Source: an uncultured Neisseria sp. (GTDB lineage: Bacteria > Pseudomonadota > Gammaproteobacteria > Burkholderiales > Neisseriaceae). From it: DNA of 5,112 nucleotides. Of the stretch, positions 1-5,112 are shown one piece after another. A model generated the notes under the pieces. That model saw only the letters and a program-made list of their open reading frames with translations. It was not told the DNA's origin and did no database searches. The stretch is from assembly GCA_937919795.1 (NCBI GenBank), contig CALFOA010000289.1:1-5112 (forward strand), written 5' to 3'. How positions within the stretch are numbered: the first letter of the stretch is position 1; the number at the start of each line of letters is the position of its first letter. The translations under genes were made by a program, and so were the position numbers.

Positions 1-34
1 TCCTAAGCCCCTAGAATATTATTCCCCTGTTTTT

Positions 35-101
35 CTTGTATCAAACAAAATGCCTGTCTGAAAACGAATGAGTTTTCAGACAGGCATTTTGTTTGAACAA
101 G
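35..101 (-). terminator. DUS inverted-repeat terminator downstream of the AspT-type transporter gene
   Basis: Two oppositely oriented copies of the uptake sequence TGCCTGTCTGAA (51-62 plus, 75-86 minus) lie inside a perfect 25-bp stem, 41-65 with 72-96, around a 6-base loop. If A40 is bulged out, 35-39 (CTTGT) pairs with 97-101 (ACAAG), giving about 30 bp. The hairpin starts 14 bases past the stop of the minus-strand gene ending at 115, and its 3' arm on that strand ends in a T-rich stretch. Inverted DUS pairs acting as intrinsic terminators are well known in Neisseria. It may also terminate a plus-strand gene lying left of the window, but none is visible. Positions 1-34 hold nothing I can identify. 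Confidence 0.85.
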
Positions 102-114
102 TTGATACGAAGCC

Positions 115-1710
115 TCACCCCAAGCCGATGGCGCCCACTATCTGCACCACGATAATCTTCAATATCGTCATGGAAGGAAAAATCATGGCATAACCGATAT
201 CGGGTTTATCCGAGCCGATGGTACGGCTGGTAAAGGCCAGAATGGCCGGGTTGCCGGTGGCGCCGGAAACGACGCCGGCGGCCAGGTCAAACGGAATTTT
301 GAACAGGTAAACCGTGATCACCAGTACGGCGATGGTGAGCACCGCCACAATCAGCGCACCCAGCAGCAGGTAAATCAGGCCGTTTTGGGTAACCGTGTTG
401 ACGAAGGTCTGGCCGGACGACATGCCGACTTGGGCGAGAAACAGGGTGAGGCCAACATTGCGGATGGCCAGATTGGCCTGTATCGGCATCGCCCACACAA
501 AGCCGCCAGTGCGCCGCCGCATGCCGAGGAACAGGGCGACCAACAGCAAACCGGCGAAGCCGAAGGTAAAGCGGCCGAGACCGGGAAGATAGAAGGGAAT
601 GGCGCCTACCGCCAAACCCAGCGCCGCGCCGATGCCGATGGAAGCAAAACTCAATTCGCCGCCGGCGCGTACCGAATCGCCGAACACGTCGCGCAAATCG
701 CGGATGTGTTCAATCGCGGCCAGCACGCCGATTTGGTCGCCGATTTCCAGCCGTAAATCCAAATCGGCGGCAATGTCTTCATCGTTGCGGCGCAAGTGCA
801 AAATGCTGGTTTCAAATTTCAGCAGTTGTTTGACTTCGCGGATGGTCTTACCGGCGATTTTGGGGTTGGAAACAAACAGGCGCAGATAATCCAGTTCGCC
901 GTGGCTGCGGCGGAACGTGTCGCCCACGCGTACCCCCAGCATGTTTTCCGCTTCCTGTAAAATGTGGTTGTCTACGCCGGTAATCAGCACCACGTCGCCA
1001 AGCGCCAGCGCACCGTGTACTTCGGCCGAGTGGGTTTGGCCGTTGCGGCGCACGGTAGAAGCATCCACACCTTGCGGCAGCCAGCCGGCAATTTCATTCA
1101 GGGTTTTGTTGACCACATAAGGATTTTCAACCCGAACGGCATACATTTGCAGCGAAATCCGTTCCTGCGGCGCCACTTTGGGTTTAAACCAAGCGTTGTA
1201 TAAACCCAAAATCAGAATCGGTACCGCCACGCCCAAGGGATAGGCCACCAAATAGCCGGTAGCCGGCACGCTGTCGCCGGTTACCGCCATCGCCGCCTGC
1301 AAAGCCGAAGTGCTGGTACCGGCACCGGCAAACGCGCCCATCGCTTCCGGCAGCGCTACGCCGGGTATCAATTGCACCGCCAGCAACATGGTAGCCAGCG
1401 CCAGCAGTACGCCGATCACTGAAGCGATATTGGCACGGATGCCTTCGGGGCTGGATAAGCCTTTGAAAAAATGAGCGCCGTAAGCAATGCCTACGCCATA
1501 GAGAAACAGCAATAAGCCCAAAGCGCCGACCGTATTGGGTAACGCAGACTTAGGCGCGATGGCACCGACGGCAAGGCCGACAAACAATACTGCGCCCGAG
1601 CCGAGCGAAAAACCTTTGATGCTGACTGCGCCTAAGCCGTAGCCCAGTGCGATGGTGATAAAAAGCGCCAACAGAGGCTGAGTGGACAGAAACGCCGCAA
1701 TCGCCGTCAT
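115..1710 (-). CDS. AspT/YidE-type transporter with two RCK_C domains (aspartate:alanine exchanger family)
   Basis: A 531-aa integral inner-membrane protein built like the aspartate:alanine exchanger (AAEx) family, which includes Tetragenococcus AspT and E. coli YidE/YbjL. An N-terminal set of hydrophobic segments (about residues 8-175) carries the family-type motif GAGTSTSALQAA (129-140). A soluble cytosolic middle region (about 185-347) looks like two consecutive RCK_C/TrkA_C domains (about 188-262 and 275-346). A C-terminal membrane set (about 352-530) carries the matching motif GATGNPAILAF (483-493). The two motifs probably form the pseudo-symmetric substrate path. Length is close to the roughly 540-560 aa usual for the family. 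The ATG at 1710 is supported by AAAGGA at 1719-1724, 8 bases upstream. The gene appears monocistronic: a terminator closes the operon upstream of it and another follows its own stop. The substrate cannot be read from sequence; characterised relatives exchange aspartate/alanine or export succinate. Confidence 0.9.
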   Translation of the reverse strand: MTAIAAFLSTQPLLALFITIALGYGLGAVSIKGFSLGSGAVLFVGLAVGAIAPKSALPNTVGALGLLLFLYGVGIAYGAHFFKGLSSPEGIRANIASVIGVLLALATMLLAVQLIPGVALPEAMGAFAGAGTSTSALQAAMAVTGDSVPATGYLVAYPLGVAVPILILGLYNAWFKPKVAPQERISLQMYAVRVENPYVVNKTLNEIAGWLPQGVDASTVRRNGQTHSAEVHGALALGDVVLITGVDNHILQEAENMLGVRVGDTFRRSHGELDYLRLFVSNPKIAGKTIREVKQLLKFETSILHLRRNDEDIAADLDLRLEIGDQIGVLAAIEHIRDLRDVFGDSVRAGGELSFASIGIGAALGLAVGAIPFYLPGLGRFTFGFAGLLLVALFLGMRRRTGGFVWAMPIQANLAIRNVGLTLFLAQVGMSSGQTFVNTVTQNGLIYLLLGALIVAVLTIAVLVITVYLFKIPFDLAAGVVSGATGNPAILAFTSRTIGSDKPDIGYAMIFPSMTILKIIVVQIVGAIGLG

Positions 1711-2016
1711 TTTTCAAATCCTTTATTGATGATGAATAATCATGCTGTGTATGAAATTTTAATACAAGAGCGGCATGTAAGGCTTTGTAATTAAAATTCA
1801 TTGCGGCAATGTTTGCGCTAGGCCAAGAAAATAAGCGAAGGAAAGGGGGGCGGGATAGGGTGTGGTTGCTGAACTTATCAATAGCGACCTTCGTCATGCT
1901 CGGACTTGATCCGAGCATCTCCCGTTTCTCGTGGAAATCAAGATACTCGGGTCAAGCCCGAGTATGACGATACTGGGATGGCTAAGTCATTAATAAAAGG
2001 GGAAAACATCAAATCA
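1711..2016. other. Noncoding region between the transporter gene and the metXW terminator
   Basis: About 300 bases without a credible gene. It holds the ribosome-binding site of the transporter gene (AAAGGA, 1719-1724), an AT-rich stretch likely to contain its promoter (about 1730-1800), a short perfect palindrome CATTGC-G-GCAATG (1799-1811), a purine-rich, G-rich run (about 1826-1860) and the REP-like element 1891-1970. I could not pick a convincing -10/-35 pair: TAAAAT on the minus strand near 1765-1770 resembles a -10, but no good -35 lies at the right spacing. An open frame crossing 1711-1918 on the minus strand has no recognisable protein features and begins inside the REP-like repeat, so it is not called. 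Confidence 0.7.
1891..1970. repeat. REP-like nested inverted repeat (two palindromes head to head)
   Basis: Two 30-base arms, 1891-1920 and 1941-1970, are inverted copies of each other with four mismatches, separated by a 20-base spacer. Each arm is itself a hairpin: ATGCTCGG/CCGAGCAT around a 7-base loop (1896-1918) and ATACTCGGG/CCCGAGTAT around a 5-base loop (1943-1965). The four differences between arms lie in mirrored stem positions, so each arm keeps its own pairing. This layout of paired small palindromes ending in GTCAT/ATGAC is typical of REP/BIME-type dispersed repeats and resembles the short GTCAT...-type repeats common in Neisseriaceae intergenic DNA. It lies between two minus-strand transcription units. 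Dispersal in the genome is inferred, since only one copy is present here. Confidence 0.7.
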
Positions 2017-2065
2017 AAATGCCTGTCTGAAAAATGATTAGCAAGTATTTTTCAGACAGGCATTT
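2017..2065 (-). terminator. DUS inverted-repeat terminator of the metX-metW operon
   Basis: A perfect 19-bp stem, 2017-2035 with 2047-2065, surrounds an 11-base loop and contains DUS copies at 2020-2031 (plus) and 2051-2062 (minus). It begins 28 bases past the metW stop. On the minus strand the 3' arm runs into a T-rich stretch (TTTTGATTTGATGTTTTC), as expected for an intrinsic terminator. No plus-strand gene ends here, so its main job would be to end the metXW transcript before the transporter gene. Confidence 0.85.
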
Positions 2066-2093
2066 CACTGGATTTTTATTACTATCAGAGGCA

Positions 2094-2681
2094 TCAACCG
2101 ATTCGGTAAAACGCCAAACTGCCCAATAGATTCGGCAGGATGTTTACCCGTTTGCCGCCGGTCATCACGCTGCGTTCCAGTACGCGGATATGGTTTTTGG
2201 CGCACAATTGGTCGAAATCTTGCAGCGTACACCAGTGGATATTGGGGGTGTTATACCATTGATACGGCATCCGTTCGCTCACCGGCATGTGGCCGAAGAG
2301 GCCGATTTGCAGGCGGTTTTGCCAGTAGCCGAAGTTGGGGAAGGAAACGATGGCTTGCTTGGCGACGCGGGTGAGGTCGCGCAAGATGTTTTCGGTGTTT
2401 TGCATCGCCTGTATGGTTTGGCTCAGTACGATGATGTCGAAACTGTTGTCATCGAAATCCTGCAAGCCCTGTTCCAAATCGGCCTGAATCACGTTGATGC
2501 CGCGTTCTATGGAGGCAAGCACGCCTTCGGTGTCGATTTCGACGCCGTAGCCGCTGCAATTTTTATGTTGCACCAAGGCGGAGAGCAATTCGCCGTTGCC
2601 GCAGCCCAAATCGAGCACGCGGCTGTTGGCGGGGATCCAGTCGTAAATCAGTTGCAAGTCGTCGCGCAAATTCAAATTCAT
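2094..2681 (-). CDS. metW: MetW, methionine biosynthesis methyltransferase-like protein
   Basis: A 195-aa soluble class I SAM-dependent methyltransferase-fold protein matching MetW in length and sequence. The SAM-binding motif I is VLDLGCGNG (22-30), followed by the acidic strand-2 end GVEID (46-50), QADLEQGL (66-73) and the motif IV-like stretch [15 protein letters not shown] (81-95). The C-terminal half carries the MetW-type segment around [11 protein letters not shown] (113-123). MetW is commonly encoded directly after metX in beta- and gammaproteobacteria. It is thought to support or activate the MetX homoserine acyltransferase rather than act as a well-defined methyltransferase. The ATG at 2681 overlaps the metX stop by 4 bases (ATGA), and AAGGAG lies 8 bases upstream inside the last metX codons, pointing to translational coupling. 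The DUS terminator 2017-2065 follows. Confidence 0.95.
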   Translation of the reverse strand: MNLNLRDDLQLIYDWIPANSRVLDLGCGNGELLSALVQHKNCSGYGVEIDTEGVLASIERGINVIQADLEQGLQDFDDNSFDIIVLSQTIQAMQNTENILRDLTRVAKQAIVSFPNFGYWQNRLQIGLFGHMPVSERMPYQWYNTPNIHWCTLQDFDQLCAKNHIRVLERSVMTGGKRVNILPNLLGSLAFYRIG

Positions 2682-3817
2682 GCCTGCAACTCCTTATCGA
2701 TATTGTTCATATAGGCGCGAACGGCGCGGATATACGGCTCGTCGGTCATCAAAAACGCATCGTGGCCGTGGTGCGATTCCACTTCGATGTATTGCACGTT
2801 TTTGCCGGCTTTCACCAGGTGTTTGACCAATGCGCGCGAACGGGTGGGGGCGAAGCGCCAGTCGGTGCTGAAGCTGGCGACAAAAAACTTGGCTTTCACC
2901 TGTTGCAAGGCGGTGAGCAAATCGTTGCCGTATTCGGCGGCGGGGGCGAAATAATCTAGCGCTTTGGTCATGCGCAGATAGGTGTTGCCGTCGAAGCGTT
3001 CGGCGAATTTGTCGCCTTGGTAGCGCAGATAAGATTCAATTTCAAATTCAACATCATAGCTGTATTGATAGCCGTCGGTGCGCATGCTGCGGCCAAATTT
3101 TTTGCCCAAGCCTTGTTCGGCCAGATAGGTGATGTGGCCCATCATGCGGGCGATGCGCAGGCCGCGGCGCGGGATGGTGTGGTGGCGGCGGTAGTGGCCG
3201 TTGTGAAAATCGGGGTCGGTGAGGATGGCTTGGCGGGCGACGTCGTTAAAGGCGATGTTCTGGGCAGACAAACGGGTGGCCGAGGCTATCACCAGCGCAT
3301 GGCGCACGCGGTCGGGAAAATCGATGCTCCACTGCAAAGCCTGCATACCGCCCAAGCTGCCGCCGACAATCGCCGCCCATTGCTGTATGCCGAAATAATC
3401 GGCCAGCATGGCTTGGCTGATCACCCAGTCTTTTACGGTTACCACCGGGAAATCGGCGCCGTATTCTTCGCTGGTTTCGGGGTTGATGCTCAAGGGGCCG
3501 GTGCTGCCGTGGCAACCGCCTAAGTTGTTTAGGCCGACTACAAAAAAGCGGTTGGTATCTATCGGTTTACCGGGGCCGACCATACTGTCCCACCAGCCGG
3601 GTGCTTTATCCTGCTCGCTGTGGTAGCCCGCCACATGGTGATGGCCGGATAGGGCGTGGCAAATCAATACGGCGTTGCTTTTGCTTGCATTGAGCGTGCC
3701 GTAGGTTTCCACCATCAGGTCGAAACGGGGCAACACTTGGCCGTTTTGCAAAGGCAGCGGGGTTTCGAACGGGATTTTTTGCGGGCTAACCAGCCCGACG
3801 CTGTCGGCTTCTATCAT
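2678..3817 (-). CDS. metX: MetX, homoserine O-acyltransferase (probably succinyltransferase)
   Basis: A 379-aa alpha/beta-hydrolase-fold enzyme of full family length, cytosolic, that acylates the hydroxyl of L-homoserine as the committed step of methionine synthesis. Visible motifs in order: [14 protein letters not shown] (53-66), [14 protein letters not shown] (95-108), the nucleophile elbow GGSLGG with Ser154, the acidic triad residue Asp319 in FSTDWRFAP, and the catalytic His352 in SHHGHDAF. Arg321, two residues after the triad Asp, is the residue I associate with the proteobacterial MetX subgroup that uses succinyl-CoA; acetyl-CoA users usually have another residue, often Leu, there. Succinyl specificity is therefore likely but inferred. 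The ATG at 3817 has no clear Shine-Dalgarno: the leader is pyrimidine-rich. It is the first gene of the metX-metW operon, transcribed divergently from the 57-aa gene. Confidence 0.95.
   Translation of the reverse strand: MIEADSVGLVSPQKIPFETPLPLQNGQVLPRFDLMVETYGTLNASKSNAVLICHALSGHHHVAGYHSEQDKAPGWWDSMVGPGKPIDTNRFFVVGLNNLGGCHGSTGPLSINPETSEEYGADFPVVTVKDWVISQAMLADYFGIQQWAAIVGGSLGGMQALQWSIDFPDRVRHALVIASATRLSAQNIAFNDVARQAILTDPDFHNGHYRRHHTIPRRGLRIARMMGHITYLAEQGLGKKFGRSMRTDGYQYSYDVEFEIESYLRYQGDKFAERFDGNTYLRMTKALDYFAPAAEYGNDLLTALQQVKAKFFVASFSTDWRFAPTRSRALVKHLVKAGKNVQYIEVESHHGHDAFLMTDEPYIRAVRAYMNNIDKELQA
2690..2695 (-). promoter_or_regulatory. metW ribosome-binding site inside the metX coding sequence
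   Basis: AAGGAG on the minus strand, 8 bases before the metW ATG, is formed by the Lys-Glu codons near the MetX C-terminus (KELQA). Together with the ATGA stop/start overlap it fixes the metW start and suggests that ribosomes finishing metX re-initiate on metW. Confidence 0.85.
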
Positions 3818-3852
3818 GGGCTTGGGATAGGCATGGGAAAGGGAAAACGGTT

Positions 3853-3880
3853 ATTATAGCGGTTTACACTTTTTTGTACA
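3853..3880 (-). promoter_or_regulatory. Probable metX-metW promoter
   Basis: On the minus strand a perfect -10 hexamer TATAAT (3853-3858) lies 16 bases downstream of TGTACA (3875-3880), a 4/6 match to the -35 consensus. Transcription would start near 3846, giving a leader of about 30 bases, too short for a riboswitch. A GTGTA motif occurs twice, 12 bases apart, across the -35 and spacer and could be a regulator site, but I recognise no known operator. Only the -10 is strong; the -35 is approximate. Confidence 0.55.
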
Positions 3881-3904
3881 CACACCGCCGCAGCAACAGG
3901 CGGT

Positions 3905-3916
3905 TTCAGACAGGCA
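3905..3916 (-). repeat. Single DNA uptake sequence (TGCCTGTCTGAA)
   Basis: The only unpaired DUS in the window, reading TTCAGACAGGCA on the plus strand. Its flanks extend the identity to the 14-mer ATGCCTGTCTGAAA shared by all seven copies. It lies in the divergent region between metX and the 57-aa gene. Its AGG (3912-3914) falls 8 bases before that gene's ATG, so it may double as a weak ribosome-binding site. A weak 6-bp inverted repeat (ACCGCC/GGCGGT, 3884-3904) lies immediately to its left. Confidence 0.9.
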
Positions 3917-3922
3917 TCGGGC

Positions 3923-4096
3923 ATGATCGGCCGCATTATTAAAATCTTTTTCTTTATCGCTTTGCTGGCCTTGCTGGTCAACCGCTTGCTGGGGCGGGGG
4001 CAGAAGCGGGCGTTGCACGAAGTGGTGCAAATCAGCGCGGGCGTGATGCTGGCAGCGGCGGTGTTGGCTTTGTTGGTGTATTTTATCTGGGGCTGA
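3923..4096 (+). CDS. Small two-helix membrane protein, 57 aa, function unknown
   Basis: An ATG-started 57-codon frame encodes a protein that is almost entirely two hydrophobic helices (about residues 5-23 and 38-56). They are joined by a basic, polar turn, RLLGRGQKRALHEV (21-34). The positive loop predicts a hairpin in the inner membrane with the loop in the cytosol and both ends outward. The amino-acid pattern is that of a real membrane protein, and a DUS hairpin terminator begins 4 bases after the stop, both of which support a real gene. Start choice is moderately sure: no strong Shine-Dalgarno is present, only AGG from the adjacent DUS 8 bases upstream. It is transcribed divergently from metX and alone on its strand here. 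I recognise no family or function. Confidence 0.7.
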   Translation: MIGRIIKIFFFIALLALLVNRLLGRGQKRALHEVVQISAGVMLAAAVLALLVYFIWG

Positions 4097-4100
4097 ATAA

Positions 4101-4139
4101 AAATGCCTGTCTGAAAAACTATTTTTCAGACAGGCATTT
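4101..4139. terminator. Bidirectional DUS hairpin terminator between convergent genes
   Basis: A perfect 18-bp stem, 4101-4118 with 4122-4139, surrounds a 3-base loop (CTA) and carries DUS copies at 4104-4115 (plus) and 4125-4136 (minus). It sits 4 bases after the stop of the plus-strand 57-aa gene and 25 bases beyond the stop of the minus-strand gene ending at 4165. The minus-strand side runs into TTTTTATT and the plus-strand side into a weaker T-rich tail, so it can serve both transcripts. It has the tightest loop of the three hairpins. Confidence 0.9.
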
Positions 4140-4164
4140 GTTCATTTATCCACTCAATACTGCT

Positions 4165-4518
4165 TTAACGCTCCAAACCCTGTAACCACGCTTGGGCAGA
4201 AGCGGCATCGTCAAAATATTTCGGGTGCTGCTGGGTAAGCAGGCTGGAAATGTGGGTGCCGAAACGGATCCAAACGTCGTCCACCACAATCGCGATGCGG
4301 CCGAAATCTTCTTCGTGTTGGCGCATGAATTTGAGTTGCTCGAAAGCCATGTCGATGGTGAAATCTTTCAGCATGGACAAATCCAGCAACACATCGGGCC
4401 GGTGTACTCGCTTCACCGCCTGCAAAGCCGCTTCTTCAAACTGGTGGAAGTCTTCCAGCGTAAATTCATTATAGAGCGCCACATTCAGGCCGTAATCTTG
4501 CTCTCGGATGGAAATCAT
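4165..4518 (-). CDS. SpoIIAA-like (STAS/SEC14-type) small protein
   Basis: A 117-aa soluble protein resembling the SpoIIAA-like family (formerly DUF3478), small alpha/beta proteins with a STAS/SEC14-type fold. Visible features are the N-terminal strand region (MISIREQDYGLNVAL), a helix with EDFHQFEEAALQAV (22-35), the core strand PDVLLDLSML (41-50), a second strand GRIAIVVDD (73-81) and the common C-terminal segment YFDDAASAQAWL (101-112), a frequent ending in this family. No membrane segment or signal peptide is seen. The ATG at 4518 is well supported by AAGGAG at 4527-4532, 8 bases upstream. It starts 30 bases after the stop of the EamA-type transporter gene on the same strand, so the two are probably co-transcribed. 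Its role is unknown; relatives are often proposed to bind small ligands or partner proteins. Confidence 0.8.
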   Translation of the reverse strand: MISIREQDYGLNVALYNEFTLEDFHQFEEAALQAVKRVHRPDVLLDLSMLKDFTIDMAFEQLKFMRQHEEDFGRIAIVVDDVWIRFGTHISSLLTQQHPKYFDDAASAQAWLQGLER

Positions 4519-4548
4519 TTGATAAGCTCCTTGCTTGGTTGAATGGAA

Positions 4549-5112
4549 TTAGCGCTTCATGGCGCTGAGCACACCGCTGGCTACAATGATACCCATACCC
4601 AGCCATTCCTGCCAGCCGATTTTGTCGCCCAAGAAAAAAATACCCACCAAAGTGGAAAAGACTACCGTCAGATAAGCCAGCGCAGCCACGGTAAATTTTT
4701 GGCCGACGCGGTAAGCGTGGGTCATCGCCAGTTGTGCCAGTAGAGAGGTAGCGCCGATGCCCAGCAAATAAGGCAGAGATTCCAAAGTAGGCAGGTGCCA
4801 GCCGGTAACCGTCGCCCACACCGCCGACATCGCCATGCCGACCAACGAAAGATAAAACACCACCCGCCAAGCAGGTTCGCCCAACAGCGAGAGTTCGCGC
4901 ACCTGCAAATACGCCCAACCCGCCAGCAAGCCGCCGCAGAGGCCGACTAAGGCCGCCCATTCCTGCCCGGCCTGAAACGAGGGCTTCAGCAGCAACACCA
5001 CGCCGATAAAACCGGCCGCCAGCATTGCCTGGCTATAGCGCGAAATTTTCTCGCGCAACACGATAAAAGACAGCAAAGCCAGAAAAATCGACGAGGTATA
5101 ACTGAGGGTAAC
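4549..5112 (-). CDS. EamA-family (DMT superfamily) transporter, 5' end outside the window
   Basis: The visible 187 codons are the C-terminal part of a drug/metabolite transporter; full proteins have about 280-300 aa and ten helices in two EamA repeats. The frame stays open to the right edge. Its first visible residues, VTLSYTSSIFLALLSF, are the typical end of the first EamA repeat, followed by REKISRYSQAMLAAGFIGVVLLLKPSF. The second repeat follows with hydrophobic helices and the characteristic AYRVGQKFTVAALAYLTVVFSTLVGIFFLGDKI stretch near the end. A TTG at 5076 could be taken as a start, but it lies within the conserved repeat and is not one. The protein would be an inner-membrane exporter; substrate not predictable. 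It probably forms an operon with the SpoIIAA-like gene 30 bases downstream. Confidence 0.88.
   Translation of the reverse strand, partial: VTLSYTSSIFLALLSFIVLREKISRYSQAMLAAGFIGVVLLLKPSFQAGQEWAALVGLCGGLLAGWAYLQVRELSLLGEPAWRVVFYLSLVGMAMSAVWATVTGWHLPTLESLPYLLGIGATSLLAQLAMTHAYRVGQKFTVAALAYLTVVFSTLVGIFFLGDKIGWQEWLGMGIIVASGVLSAMKR

Noticed and set aside
1728..1747. Fur-box-like sequence upstream of the transporter gene
   Set aside because: TGATGATGAATAATCATG resembles parts of a Fur box, but aligned to the 7-1-7 consensus the second half matches poorly without an inserted base.
1550..1918. Minus-strand 122-aa frame overlapping the transporter start
   Set aside because: Its start lies inside the REP-like repeat and its C-terminal half is an out-of-frame reading of the AspT-type gene; no protein features.
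2190..2714. Plus-strand 174-aa open frame opposite metW
   Set aside because: It lies antisense to a clearly recognised MetW; its composition (rich in V, A, H, Q, G) is that of a complement-strand shadow, with no domain or ribosome-binding site.
3017..3523. Plus-strand 168-aa open frame opposite metX
   Set aside because: Antisense shadow of the conserved MetX core; low-complexity A/V/G/H composition and no recognisable motif.
3818..3922. Riboswitch or Met-regulatory leader before metX
   Set aside because: The predicted leader is only about 30 bases and the whole divergent region 105 bases; no SAM riboswitch-like pairing and no recognisable MetJ-type repeats.
4469..4960. Minus-strand 163-aa frame inside the EamA gene
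   Set aside because: Out-of-frame shadow of the EamA coding sequence, which has the family motifs in the other frame.
5074..5076. TTG as start of the EamA-type gene
   Set aside because: The frame continues upstream with conserved EamA residues (LSYTSSIF) to the window edge, so the true start is outside.

Overview
The window looks like chromosomal DNA from a Neisseriaceae bacterium. The main evidence is seven identical copies of the 12-mer TGCCTGTCTGAA: three inverted pairs and one single copy. This 12-mer is the DNA uptake sequence (DUS) dialect I know as TG-wadDUS, described for the Neisseria wadsworthii lineage. It differs from the meningococcal ATGCCGTCTGAA. The gene content (metX-metW, an AspT-type transporter, an EamA transporter) fits an ordinary core region of a Neisseria-like genome. 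There is no sign of a phage, plasmid, insertion sequence, CRISPR array or RNA gene.

Layout, left to right. Positions 1-114 hold no gene but carry a long DUS-containing hairpin (35-101) that would terminate the gene to its right. Positions 115-1710 (minus) encode an AspT/YidE-type transporter with two cytosolic RCK_C (TrkA_C) domains. Positions 1711-2016 are noncoding and contain an 80-bp REP-like element made of two palindromes in inverted orientation (1891-1970). A DUS hairpin at 2017-2065 closes the metX-metW operon (minus, 2094-3817), whose two genes overlap by 4 bases. A 105-bp divergent region (3818-3922) holds a probable metX promoter and a lone DUS. It is followed by a plus-strand 57-codon membrane protein gene (3923-4096). 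A third DUS hairpin (4101-4139) separates that gene from a convergent minus-strand pair: a SpoIIAA-like/STAS-type protein (4165-4518) and, upstream of it, an EamA-family transporter that runs off the right edge (4549 to at least 5112).

How the genes work together: MetX acylates homoserine, committing it to methionine synthesis, and MetW is the methyltransferase-like partner encoded with MetX in many proteobacteria. The other genes are membrane transporters or small proteins with no visible link to methionine. All three DUS inverted repeats sit just downstream of stop codons, so they probably serve as both transcription terminators and uptake signals. I found no convincing undescribed system. 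The items most worth a second look are the 57-aa membrane protein, the nested REP-like element, and the lone DUS placed at the ribosome-binding position of the 57-aa gene.
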